From Mesorhizobium amorphae (GTDB lineage: Bacteria > Pseudomonadota > Alphaproteobacteria > Rhizobiales > Rhizobiaceae): 64,000 nt of DNA. The stretch lies in the NCBI GenBank assembly GCA_003240775.1, contig QFNI01000009.1, positions 28,730 to 92,729 on the forward strand, read 5' to 3'. A program made the translations under genes and the position numbers. Positions 33,835-41,976 of this stretch are shown in pieces. The stretch's first letter is position 1. Every line of letters begins with the position of its first letter. Under the pieces are notes generated by a model. The model ran no database searches. It was not told the origin of the DNA and saw only the letters and a list, made by a program, of their open reading frames with translations.

Positions 33835-35586
33835 ATGCTCGCTACCCCGCCCAAGCCCGAAGGCACGCGCGCACTGCTCGAGCGCTTCTTCGGATACTAC
33901 CGCCCGCACCGGAAGCTCTTTCTGCTCGACTTCGGCTGCGCGGTGCTTTCGGGCGTGTTGGAACTCGCCTTTCCGCTCGCGGTGACGGCCTTCGTCGACC
34001 GCTTGCTTCCGACCGGGCAGTGGACGCTGATCGTGCTCGCCGCCGTTGGGCTGCTTGCGCTCTATGTCGCGAATTCGGGGCTTCAGGCGGTGGTGGTCTA
34101 TTGGGGCCACATGCTCGGCATCAACATCGAGACCGAGATGCGCCGCAAGAGCTTCGACCATCTCCAGAAGCTCTCCTTCCGCTTCTTCGACGAGAACAAG
34201 ACGGGCACGCTCGTGGCCCGCCTGACCAAGGACCTCGAAGAGATCGGCGAGGTCGCCCATCACGGGCCCGAAGACCTCTTCATCGCGGTCATGACGTTTC
34301 TGGGCGCCTTCGTGCTCATGCTCACGATCAACGTCGAGCTGGCCCTCATCACGGCCGCCAGCGTGCCGCTCGTCGCCTGGATCACCGGCCGCTATGGCGG
34401 GCGCATGACGCGCAACTGGCATGCGCTCTACGGGCGCGTGGCCGATTTCAACGTGCGCATCGAGGAGAATGTCGGCGGCATGCGCGTGGTGCAGGCCTTC
34501 GCCAACGAGGACCACGAGCGCCGGCTCTTCGCGCGCGACAACGCGGCCTACCGCAAGACCAAGCTCGACGCCTACCGCATCATGGCGGCATCCAACTCCC
34601 TGTCCTACATGAGCCTGCGCCTGGTGCAGCTGATCGTGCTCGTGGCAGGCTCCTATTACGTGATCGAGAACCAGCTTTCGGCCGGCGGCTTCGTGGGCTT
34701 CCTGCTGCTCGTCAACGTGTTCTTCCGGCCCGTCGACAAGATCAACTCGGTGATCGAGACCTATCCCAAGGGCATCGCGGGCTTTCGCCGCTACATCGCA
34801 CTCCTCGACACCGATCCCGACATCGCCGATGCCCAGACTGCGCGCGAGGCGCCCAAGCTCTCGGGCGCCATCCGCTACGAGAACGTATCCTTCGGCTACG
34901 GGCGGGGCGGGCGGAAGGTCTTGTCGGGCATCGACCTCGACGTGCGGCCGGGTCAGACGGTGGCTTTCGTCGGTCCCTCGGGGGCGGGCAAGACCACGCT
35001 TCTGTCGCTTCTGCCGCGCTTCTACGAGGTGGAATCGGGCCGCATCACGATCGACGGCATCGACATCCGCGACATGACGCTCGGCTCCCTGCGCTCGCAG
35101 ATCGGCATCGTGCAGCAGGACGTTTTCCTGTTCGGCGGAACCGTGCGCGAGAACATCGCCTATGGGCGGCTCGACGCGACGGAAGACGAGATCACCCTGG
35201 CCGCCAGCCGCGCGCATCTCGACGAGGCGGTGCGCGAGATGCCGCAAGGGCTCGACACGGTGGTGGGCGAGCGCGGTGTGAAGCTCTCGGGCGGCCAGAA
35301 ACAGCGCCTCGCGATCGCCCGCATGTTTCTGAAAAACCCGCCGATCCTGATCCTCGACGAGGCGACCAGCGCGCTCGACACCGCGACCGAACGCGAGATC
35401 CAGCGCTCCCTGGCCGAACTCGCGATCGGCCGCACCACGCTCGTCATCGCCCACCGTCTGGCGACGATCCGCCATGCCGACCGCATCGTGGTGGTGGACC
35501 GCACGGGCGTTGTGGAGGAGGGGAGCCACGCGGAACTCATGGCGCAAGGCGGCCTCTACAGCCGGCTGAGCCAGGCGCAGAGCTGA
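33835..35586 (+). CDS. ABC exporter half-transporter (fused permease and ATPase)
   Basis: A 583-residue MsbA/MDR-type half-transporter that dimerises in the inner membrane. The N-terminal permease (about residues 20-320) has six helices. The nucleotide-binding domain (about 340-580) has Walker A GPSGAGKTT near 380, signature LSGGQKQR near 485, Walker B ILILDEATSAL and the H-loop IAHRL. Between the siderophore receptor and exbB it may export a siderophore or move a siderophore-derived molecule, but multidrug or lipid export is equally possible from sequence. The start follows a weak GGAG. Confidence 0.9.
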   Translation: MLATPPKPEGTRALLERFFGYYRPHRKLFLLDFGCAVLSGVLELAFPLAVTAFVDRLLPTGQWTLIVLAAVGLLALYVANSGLQAVVVYWGHMLGINIETEMRRKSFDHLQKLSFRFFDENKTGTLVARLTKDLEEIGEVAHHGPEDLFIAVMTFLGAFVLMLTINVELALITAASVPLVAWITGRYGGRMTRNWHALYGRVADFNVRIEENVGGMRVVQAFANEDHERRLFARDNAAYRKTKLDAYRIMAASNSLSYMSLRLVQLIVLVAGSYYVIENQLSAGGFVGFLLLVNVFFRPVDKINSVIETYPKGIAGFRRYIALLDTDPDIADAQTAREAPKLSGAIRYENVSFGYGRGGRKVLSGIDLDVRPGQTVAFVGPSGAGKTTLLSLLPRFYEVESGRITIDGIDIRDMTLGSLRSQIGIVQQDVFLFGGTVRENIAYGRLDATEDEITLAASRAHLDEAVREMPQGLDTVVGERGVKLSGGQKQRLAIARMFLKNPPILILDEATSALDTATEREIQRSLAELAIGRTTLVIAHRLATIRHADRIVVVDRTGVVEEGSHAELMAQGGLYSRLSQAQS

Positions 35587-35614
35587 CTTTCCCGACCAAC
35601 GCTGCCCTCGCAAG

Positions 35615-35755
35615 TCCCCCCTCCCCCTTGAGGGGAGGGGTAAGGGGTGGGGGTAGACGGCCCCCCAGCTTCAGCTCTTCAGACAATCCCCCGAGACCGT
35701 GCAGCGGCGAGGATACCCCCACCCCCAACCCCTCCCCTCAAGGGGGAGGGGGGAT
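35615..35755. repeat. MITE-like GC-rich palindromic element, copy 1
   Basis: Two arms of about 41 bp (35615-35655 and 35714-35754), built on CTCCCCTTGAGGGGAGG-like sequence, are inverted with only two mismatches around a 58-base centre. A second element with the same arms and a different centre lies at 48556-48660. It fills much of the 347-base gap between the ABC exporter and exbB; the rest (35756-35933) is a C-rich stretch and the exbB promoter. Confidence 0.85.
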
Positions 35756-35874
35756 CGGAGAGGTTCGTGGGTTCGATCCGCAACGGGTGCGCACCCACCC
35801 ACCCCAAATCCCCCACATTTCCCCACCATCTCCCCCATCACACCTTGCCTTTCGCGGAACCTTCTTCGAAAAGC

Positions 35875-35889
35875 TGACATTTATTCTCC
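35875..35889. promoter_or_regulatory. Near match to RirA-type box upstream of exbB
   Basis: TGACATTTATTCTCC is one base off TGA-N9-TCA, 45 bases before the exbB start in the only AT-rich stretch of this gap. Weak on its own, but the location fits iron control of the TonB system. Confidence 0.3.
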
Positions 35890-35933
35890 ACAATTGGCAC
35901 GGATGAGCCGGCCACGTGGACGAGGTGCGAGGC

Positions 35934-36836
35934 ATGGGCGTGAAGCGGGCGGCGATCGGTCTATTGATGCTTCTGGCGGCGGGCCAGGCCTGGGCGCAGG
36001 AGCCCGCCACCCCCCAGCCCGCGCAGCAAACGCTTCCCGCGACGCCTGCGCAAACGACGCCGGCCCCCGTGGAGACCGCGCCCGCCCCGGCCGCAGAACC
36101 CGCGCCCGCCGCATCTCCCGTTTCATCCCTGCCGCACGATCTCTCCCCTTGGGGCATGTTCATGGCAGCGGACTGGGTGGTGAAGGGCGTGATGATCGGC
36201 TTGGCCTTCGCCTCGCTCGTCACCTGGACCGTGTGGCTCGCCAAGACGCTGGAACTCGGCGCCGCGCGCGTGTCGACCGGCAAGGCGCTCGCCGCCATCG
36301 GACGTTCGCGCACGCTGGGCGAGGCCTCGCGCAGCCTGGAAGGCGCCAAGGGCACCGCCGCCTCGCTGGTGCATGCGGCGGTCGAGGAAGTCGGCATGTC
36401 CGGCACAACCGCCGCTCATGCGGGCGGTGAGGGGCTCAAGGAGCGCGTGACCTCGCGGCTCAACCGCATCGAGGCGCAGGCCGCGCGGCGCATGAGCAAG
36501 GGCACGGGCGTGCTCGCGACCATCGGCTCGACGGCACCCTTCGTGGGCCTGTTCGGCACTGTCTGGGGCATCATGAACTCGTTCATCGGCATTTCCCAGG
36601 CGCAGACCACCAACCTCGCCATCGTCGCGCCGGGCATCGCCGAAGCCCTGCTCGCCACCGCGATCGGCCTCGTCGCGGCCATTCCGGCGGTCGTGATCTA
36701 CAATGTTTTCGCGCGCGCCATCACCGGCTATCGCCAGGTGCTGGGCGACGCTTCGGCCGCAGTGGAGCGTCTGGTCAGCCGCGACCTCGATTTCGCCGCC
36801 GTGCCCGCCCAGGCGCGGCGCCAGGCTGCGGAGTAG
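35934..36836 (+). CDS. exbB: TonB-system energiser ExbB (MotA/TolQ/ExbB family)
   Basis: Inner-membrane proton-channel subunit that powers TonB, 300 residues. A signal-like N-terminus (LLMLLAAGQAWAQ) and a Pro/Ala/Thr-rich linker of about 60 residues precede the conserved core, as in the longer alphaproteobacterial ExbB. Three helices are visible, the last two containing LATIGSTAPFVGLFGTVWGI and EALLATAIGLVAAIPAVVIYN, the family signature. ATG 35934 is preferred to the GTG six codons upstream. It heads the exbB-exbD-tonB operon, with exbD 5 bases downstream. Confidence 0.94.
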   Translation: MGVKRAAIGLLMLLAAGQAWAQEPATPQPAQQTLPATPAQTTPAPVETAPAPAAEPAPAASPVSSLPHDLSPWGMFMAADWVVKGVMIGLAFASLVTWTVWLAKTLELGAARVSTGKALAAIGRSRTLGEASRSLEGAKGTAASLVHAAVEEVGMSGTTAAHAGGEGLKERVTSRLNRIEAQAARRMSKGTGVLATIGSTAPFVGLFGTVWGIMNSFIGISQAQTTNLAIVAPGIAEALLATAIGLVAAIPAVVIYNVFARAITGYRQVLGDASAAVERLVSRDLDFAAVPAQARRQAAE

Positions 36837-36841
36837 AGCCG

Positions 36842-37291
36842 ATGGCCGGCGGCATCCGCGAAGGAGGCGGCGACGACCTCCAGGAGAACCACGAGATCAA
36901 CGTCACGCCCTTCATCGACGTGATGCTGGTGCTGCTCATCATCTTCATGGTGGCGGCCCCGCTCGCCACCGTGGACGTGAACGTCGACCTGCCGGGCTCG
37001 ACCGCGACGCCTGCCGAGCGGCCCGACGACCCCGTGTTCCTGACCGTGCGCCCCGACCTTTCGGTCAATCTCGGCAACGAGGTGGTGGCGCGCGAGGCGT
37101 TCGCGGCCACGCTCGACCGCCAGACCGAAAACAACAAGGACGCGCGCATCTTCCTGCGCGCCGACAAGTCCATTCCCTATGGCGAGCTGATGGAGGTGAT
37201 GAACCTCCTGCGCGGCGCGGGTTACTTCAAGGTGGCGCTGGTGGGGCTCGAGACGTTCCCGGCGGGTGCGCCCGCACCGGCCGCGCCCTGA
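36842..37291 (+). CDS. exbD: TonB-system protein ExbD
   Basis: A 149-residue partner of ExbB with one transmembrane helix near residues 22-42. NVTPFIDVMLVLLIIFMV includes the essential membrane Asp, and the periplasmic part carries FLRADKSIPYGELMEVMNLLRGAG, characteristic of ExbD/TolR. It begins 5 bases after exbB and ends one base before the tonB ATG, so the three are co-translated. The C-terminus ends in a short Ala/Pro tail. Confidence 0.95.
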   Translation: MAGGIREGGGDDLQENHEINVTPFIDVMLVLLIIFMVAAPLATVDVNVDLPGSTATPAERPDDPVFLTVRPDLSVNLGNEVVAREAFAATLDRQTENNKDARIFLRADKSIPYGELMEVMNLLRGAGYFKVALVGLETFPAGAPAPAAP

Positions 37292-37292
37292 G

Positions 37293-38354
37293 ATGAGCGT
37301 TGCCGGCTATTCCGACGCGCTGGCCCTGCCATCCGCGCTTCCCTCCAACCGGGAGATCGCCGTCTGGGGCACGGCGGCGGCACTCGTGATCGCCGCGCAC
37401 GCGGTCGCGGCCTATTACCTGTCCGACCTGGGCCCCGCCGAGATGCCGGTCATGGCCACCGAGCAGTCGATGGAGGTGGAGCTTTCGCCTGTCGAGATCT
37501 CCACGCCCGACGCCGTGCAGAGCGAAAGCCTCGTGGCCGAGGAGCCCGTCGAAACGGCGGAGCCAGTGGAGGAAACCACCGAGCTTGCCGAGGCTCTGCC
37601 CGAAACGGTGCCGGAAACCCCGCCCGAGACTGTGACCGAGACCCCGCCGCCCGAGGACGCCGTGCCCGTGGAAACGGCCGAGGCTGTGGAAGCGGAGCCT
37701 TTGGAGACCGTCACCCCCGAAGCCGTTCAGCCGGAAACGGCCGAGGTGCCGCCTGAAGAGGTGACGCCCGTCGAGCCCGTGGAAGAGGTGGCCGAGGCCC
37801 CGCCCGTGGAGGAGGTGCCGCCCGAGCCCGTCGAGACGCTGGTGGCGGAAGAAGAATTCCCCGCAACGCCCGATGTGGCCGTGCCCCTGCCGGCCGCAAG
37901 GCCCGAGCCGCCGCGCCAGGTGGCCGAGGAGCGGCCCCGCCCGCGCGCGGAGCGCCCGCGCCGCGAGCAGCCGACGCGCCAGGCGCAGCGCCGCGCGGAG
38001 CCCGCGCCTGCAAGGCAGCAGCGCACGGCACCCGCCCGCTCGGAAGCCTCGCAGGCCCAGCGCGCAGCACGCGCGCCCACCGTCAGCCCCGCCCGCTGGC
38101 AGGGCCAGGTCCAGGCCCGCATCAACCGCTTCAAGCGCACGCCGCGCGGCGCGAGCGACGGCGGCACGGTGCAGGTGCGCTTCTCGATCAACGCGTCGGG
38201 CAGCATCACGTCCGCGCGCGTGTCGCGCTCCTCGGGCGATCCCGTGCTCGACCAGGCAGCCGTCTCGATCGTGCAGCGCGCCTCGCCCGTTCCCGCTCCG
38301 CCCGATGGCGTCAACGTGCGCACGCTGACCGTTCCCATCCGCTTCGACCTTTAG
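37293..38354 (+). CDS. tonB: TonB family protein
   Basis: Energy-transducing periplasm-spanning protein of 353 residues. One N-terminal membrane anchor (VWGTAAALVIAAHAVAAYYL) is followed by a very long Glu/Pro/Val-rich region of about 160 residues with repeated PVE, PET and AEP units. A basic Arg/Gln/Pro stretch follows, then the C-terminal TonB domain (PARWQGQVQARINRFKR, GTVQVRFSINASGSI, SSGDPVLDQAAVSIVQRASP). The acidic-then-basic spacer is longer than in E. coli TonB. The stop codon TAG is formed by the first bases of the palindromic repeat copy B. Confidence 0.93.
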   Translation: MSVAGYSDALALPSALPSNREIAVWGTAAALVIAAHAVAAYYLSDLGPAEMPVMATEQSMEVELSPVEISTPDAVQSESLVAEEPVETAEPVEETTELAEALPETVPETPPETVTETPPPEDAVPVETAEAVEAEPLETVTPEAVQPETAEVPPEEVTPVEPVEEVAEAPPVEEVPPEPVETLVAEEEFPATPDVAVPLPAARPEPPRQVAEERPRPRAERPRREQPTRQAQRRAEPAPARQQRTAPARSEASQAQRAARAPTVSPARWQGQVQARINRFKRTPRGASDGGTVQVRFSINASGSITSARVSRSSGDPVLDQAAVSIVQRASPVPAPPDGVNVRTLTVPIRFDL

Positions 38355-38453
38355 AGGATTTCCAGCAAAAGCGTGGAGCGGTTTCGCGTCGGGAAATGCC
38401 GCAGAAACAGAGAGCCAAGCCATCTCCGGTGAATCCTCACTCACCGAAGATGG
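38352..38453. repeat. Dispersed palindromic repeat copy B plus companion palindrome
   Basis: Module 1 (about 38352-38402) has GATTTCC and GGAAATGC arms around CAAAAGCGTGGAGCGGTTTC. Module 2 (38420-38453) is a separate palindrome, CCATCT..GGTGA against TCACC..AGATGG. The same pair of modules recurs at 59947-60053. With the following iron box and promoter this accounts for the 414-base gap between tonB and the imelysin gene. Confidence 0.8.
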
Positions 38454-38512
38454 TCCAGGCCGGCAGGCTCCGCCCGCTTTCGCGCAAGTGCCTGGAAAGT
38501 CGACAGTTTCAG

Positions 38513-38529
38513 TTTAGAATCGTTCTAAC
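38513..38529. promoter_or_regulatory. Candidate Irr box (ICE motif) upstream of the imelysin operon
   Basis: TTTAGAATCGTTCTAAC matches the Irr iron-control element TTTAGAA-N3-TTCTAAA with one mismatch. It is the only strong palindrome in the gap apart from the repeats, 240 bases upstream of the imelysin start. Confidence 0.62.
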
Positions 38530-38768
38530 CTATTGATCCTGCGTCATTTTTGCCGGTGTGGCGCGCTTGACGGGCGCATCGGGCGGTCATACTCCTCCCC
38601 CCGCCGGACCATGCAGGCCCTTGTGCTTGGGAGATGCCCCTCGTGACGCTTGGCACCATCTTCGCCTCGACAGCCGAAAGGCTCTGTCGTCCGGATTATC
38701 CTCGTTCCTCCTCCGCAGCCCACCCGATGGCAGGCGCGGTTCCCTCGTTTCGCGAAGGAGACACGCCC

Positions 38769-40076
38769 ATGATGCCCCTGCTCGCAACACCGCGCCAGAC
38801 CCGCCTCTGGATGGCCCTGACGGCGGCGACCGCCCTGACCGCGGCCGTCTTCGTGCTGCCCGCGCGCGCCGCGGAGCCCGACCCCGCAGCAGTCGTGAAG
38901 ACCTATGCCGACATCGCCGAAGCCGGCTATGCCGATGCGCTTTCCACCGCGCGCACGCTCGACCAGGCGGTGGACGCGCTGATCGCCAAACCGACCCCCG
39001 CCACGCTCGATGCCGCGCGCGACGCCTGGCGCGCCGCACGCATCCCCTATCAGCAGACGGAAGTCTTCCGGTTCGGCAATCCGGCTGTCGACGCCTGGGA
39101 GGGCCGGGTCAACGCCTGGCCGCTCGACGAGGGGCTGATCGACTATGTGGACGGCTCCTACGGCACCGAATCCGACGAGAACGCGCTCTACACCGCCAAT
39201 GTGATCGCCAACACCTCGATCGCCATTGACGGCGAGACGGTGGATGTGAGCGCGATCACGCCCGAACTCCTGTCGGGCAAGCTGCAGGAAGCGGGCGGCA
39301 CCGAAAGCAATGTCGCGACGGGCTACCACGCGGTGGAATTCCTGCTCTGGGGCCAGGACCTGAACGGCACGGAGCCCGGCGCGGGCAACCGCCCCGCAAC
39401 CGATTTCGACACCCAGAACTGCTCCAACGGCCATTGCGACCGCCGCGCGCAGTTCCTCAAGGCCGCCTCGACGCTGCTCGTCGCCGATCTCGAAGAGATG
39501 CACGCCAATTGGGCTGCCGGCGGCGAAATCCGGAAGGGGCTGGAGGAGGGCGCGCCCGCAGCCGGGCTTTCGGCCATCCTGACCGGCATGGGCTCGCTGT
39601 CCTACGGCGAACTGGCGGGCGAGCGCATGAAGCTCGGTCTCCTGCTGCACGACCCCGAGGAGGAGCACGACTGCTTCTCCGACAACACCCACAACTCCCA
39701 TCTCTATGACGCGGTGGGCATCCGCAACGTGTATCAGGGCCGCTACCTGCGCCCCGACGGCTCGACCGTGGAAGGCCCCTCGCTCGCCTCGCTGGTGAAG
39801 GCTGCCGACCCCGCGGTCGACACGGAGCTCGGCGGCAAGCTCGACGCCACGGTTTCCGCCATGCAGGCGATGGCCAAGCGCGCCGAAGGGGGCGAGGCCT
39901 ACGACCAGCAGATCGGCGAGAACAACCAGGCGGGCAACGCCACCGTGCAGGCGGCCATCGACGCGCTGGTCGACCAGACGCGCTCGATCGAGCGGGCGGT
40001 GGGCGTTCTCAAGCTCGATGCCATCGCGTTCGAGGGCTCCGACAGCCTGGATTCGCCCGACAAGGTCTTCCAGTAA
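38769..40076 (+). CDS. Imelysin family protein (peptidase M75 / IrpA-type)
   Basis: Exported iron-regulated protein of 435 residues, probably periplasmic or lipid-free outer-membrane associated. ATG 38769 has AAGGAG upstream; a signal peptide (TALTAAVFVLPARAA) follows. The imelysin signature GYHAVEFLLWG supplies the H187-x-x-E190 metal-binding motif, and NHCDRR-like cysteines occur in NCSNGHCDRR. Such proteins bind iron or ferri-complexes outside the cytoplasm and are Fur/Irr regulated in other bacteria. It heads a five-gene run matching the icmP-type operon of pseudomonads, with an additional small ferredoxin. Confidence 0.9.
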   Translation: MMPLLATPRQTRLWMALTAATALTAAVFVLPARAAEPDPAAVVKTYADIAEAGYADALSTARTLDQAVDALIAKPTPATLDAARDAWRAARIPYQQTEVFRFGNPAVDAWEGRVNAWPLDEGLIDYVDGSYGTESDENALYTANVIANTSIAIDGETVDVSAITPELLSGKLQEAGGTESNVATGYHAVEFLLWGQDLNGTEPGAGNRPATDFDTQNCSNGHCDRRAQFLKAASTLLVADLEEMHANWAAGGEIRKGLEEGAPAAGLSAILTGMGSLSYGELAGERMKLGLLLHDPEEEHDCFSDNTHNSHLYDAVGIRNVYQGRYLRPDGSTVEGPSLASLVKAADPAVDTELGGKLDATVSAMQAMAKRAEGGEAYDQQIGENNQAGNATVQAAIDALVDQTRSIERAVGVLKLDAIAFEGSDSLDSPDKVFQ

Positions 40077-40099
40077 GGCAAACCGCACCCGCGCCCACG

Positions 40100-40402
40100 A
40101 TGCTCGCCTGCCAGTGCAATGTGATCATGCAACGGGAAGTGGAAGCGGCGATCCTCGCCCTTCTCCAGGCGGATCGCTGGCGGCTGATCGTGCCGGCAGC
40201 CGTGTATCATGCGCTCGGGCGGCGCGGACGGTGCTGCCGCTGCTTTCCCGGCGTGGCTGAAACCATCGTGCGCGTGACCGAAGCCTTCCACGCCCAGGCG
40301 GATGCCGATGAGGCTCAAGCCTATCTCGAAGAGGTGCGGGGCCTGCGCCTGCGCTGGGCGAAGCCCGCGGCCGAGACAAGGCCGGGTGCCGGGGCGGCGT
40401 GA
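40100..40402 (+). CDS. Bacterioferritin-associated ferredoxin-like [2Fe-2S] protein
   Basis: A 100-residue protein with four cysteines in the Bfd arrangement: C4-x-C6 at the N-terminus (MLACQCNVI) and C45-x-x-C48 in GRCCRCFPG, with an additional C46. Bfd proteins pass electrons to bacterioferritin to release stored iron. Spacing between the two pairs is 38 residues, slightly more than in E. coli Bfd, and there is a C-terminal extension of about 45 residues. It is cytoplasmic (no signal peptide), while its neighbours are exported. It overlaps the di-heme gene by the stop/start bases. Confidence 0.8.
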   Translation: MLACQCNVIMQREVEAAILALLQADRWRLIVPAAVYHALGRRGRCCRCFPGVAETIVRVTEAFHAQADADEAQAYLEEVRGLRLRWAKPAAETRPGAGAA

Positions 40403-41976
40403 TGACAATCGCTGCGTGGGATGGAATCGCGGGGCGCATCGGGCGCCGTCCGGCCACGGCCGCATTTCTGCCCGTGCTCGCGGCGGTCGGGCTCGCGCTC
40501 CTGCCGCAAGCCAATGCCGGAGGGCAGGGGCTTCCCCAGGCGCGCGACGATCTCGACGCGGCGCGCCTCGCGCGCGTTCAGGCCGTGACCGAGCCGACAG
40601 GCGACTTCACCAAGGCCGAACCCTTCGAGAACCTGCCCGGCGGCGCCGCCACCACCAAGAAGCGCGTGAACGCCGACATCTTCTCGCAGTTCTCCGCCAA
40701 TCTCTCCTTCGAGCAGGAAGCGGACTTCAAGCTCGGCAACGCGCTCTTCCGCAAGAACTGGGTGTCCTCGCCTTCGTCCACCCAGGCATCCGACGGGCTC
40801 GGGCCGCTCTTCAACGCACGCGCCTGCCAAAGCTGCCACATCAAGGACGGGCGCGGCCATCCGCCAGAGGGCGGAGCGGATTCGACCTCCATGCTGTTTC
40901 GCCTGGCCCGCACGCCCGAAACCGACGACGAGCGGGCGAGGCTTCTGGACAAGCGCCAGCTCGTGCTGCCCGACCCCACCTATGGCGCGCAGCTTCAGGA
41001 ACTCGCGGTGCCCGGACTGGCGGGCGAGGGGCGCATCACCATCACCTATACGGAAGTGCCGGTCACGCTCGGCGACGGAACCGTGGTTTCGCTGCGCAAG
41101 CCGGCTTACGAGCCGCATGACCTCGGCTACGGGCCGCTCTTTCCCACCACCACGATCTCGCCCCGCATCGCGCCGCCGATGATCGGGCTCGGGCTCGTGG
41201 AGCAGATCCATCCCGCCGAAATCCTGGCGCTGGCCGATCCCGACGACGCGGATGGCGACGGCATCTCGGGCCGGGCATCGGTGGTGCACCATCCGCGAAC
41301 CGGCGTGCCCATGCTCGGCCGCTTCGGCTGGAAGGCGTCGGCGCCCACGATCCGCCAGCAGTCGGCGGAAGCCTTTGCCATCGACATGGGGCTCTCCACG
41401 CCCGACGTGCCGCTGCACACCGGCGATTGTTCGCCCCGGCAGATGGAGTGCCTCGCACTTCCCAACGGCGTGCAGAAGCGGCTCGGCGACACCGAAGCGC
41501 CGGACCCCGTTCTGGAACTCGTGACCTTCTATTCGCAGAACCTGGCCGTGCCCGCGCGCCGCAAGGCGGGCAGCGCCAATGTGCTCGAGGGCAAGCAGGC
41601 CTTTTACGCGGCGGGCTGCGCGTCATGCCACACCCCGAAATTCGTGACCCGCGCCGATGCGCCGGACAAGGCTCTGGCCTTCCAGCTCATCTGGCCTTAT
41701 TCCGATTTCCTGCTCCACGACATGGGCGAGGGGCTGGCGGACGGCCAGCCGGTCGGCGATGCGGGGGGCAACGAATGGCGCACGCCGCCGCTTTGGGGCA
41801 TCGGCCTTACCGAGACCGTAAATGGACATACATTCTTTCTCCATGACGGCAGGGCGCGCAATCTCGAAGAAGCGATTCTGTGGCACGGCGGGGAGGCCGA
41901 GGCCGCAAGGGACCGCTATGCCGGCCTGCCCCGAAACGAGCGCGAGGCGTTGATCCGCTTCCTGGAATCCCTGTGA
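40402..41976 (+). CDS. Di-heme oxidoreductase (DUF1111, thiol oxidoreductase-like)
   Basis: Exported c-type cytochrome of 524 residues. An N-terminal signal peptide (FLPVLAAVGLALLPQANA) is followed by heme motif CQSCH at residue 142 and CASCH at residue 406, in the peroxidase-like di-heme family annotated as DUF1111. A further Cys pair occurs in GDCSPRQMECL. GTG 40399 immediately precedes the ATG; either start is coupled to the ferredoxin stop. Within icmP-type operons this protein is thought to handle iron redox state in the periplasm (family context, not demonstrated). Confidence 0.9.
   Translation: MTIAAWDGIAGRIGRRPATAAFLPVLAAVGLALLPQANAGGQGLPQARDDLDAARLARVQAVTEPTGDFTKAEPFENLPGGAATTKKRVNADIFSQFSANLSFEQEADFKLGNALFRKNWVSSPSSTQASDGLGPLFNARACQSCHIKDGRGHPPEGGADSTSMLFRLARTPETDDERARLLDKRQLVLPDPTYGAQLQELAVPGLAGEGRITITYTEVPVTLGDGTVVSLRKPAYEPHDLGYGPLFPTTTISPRIAPPMIGLGLVEQIHPAEILALADPDDADGDGISGRASVVHHPRTGVPMLGRFGWKASAPTIRQQSAEAFAIDMGLSTPDVPLHTGDCSPRQMECLALPNGVQKRLGDTEAPDPVLELVTFYSQNLAVPARRKAGSANVLEGKQAFYAAGCASCHTPKFVTRADAPDKALAFQLIWPYSDFLLHDMGEGLADGQPVGDAGGNEWRTPPLWGIGLTETVNGHTFFLHDGRARNLEEAILWHGGEAEAARDRYAGLPRNEREALIRFLESL

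Noticed and set aside
33709..35613. 634-codon open frame on the - strand
   Set aside because: It is antisense to the ABC exporter, is rich in His/Arg/Asp/Gly in shadow-like order and has no family resemblance.
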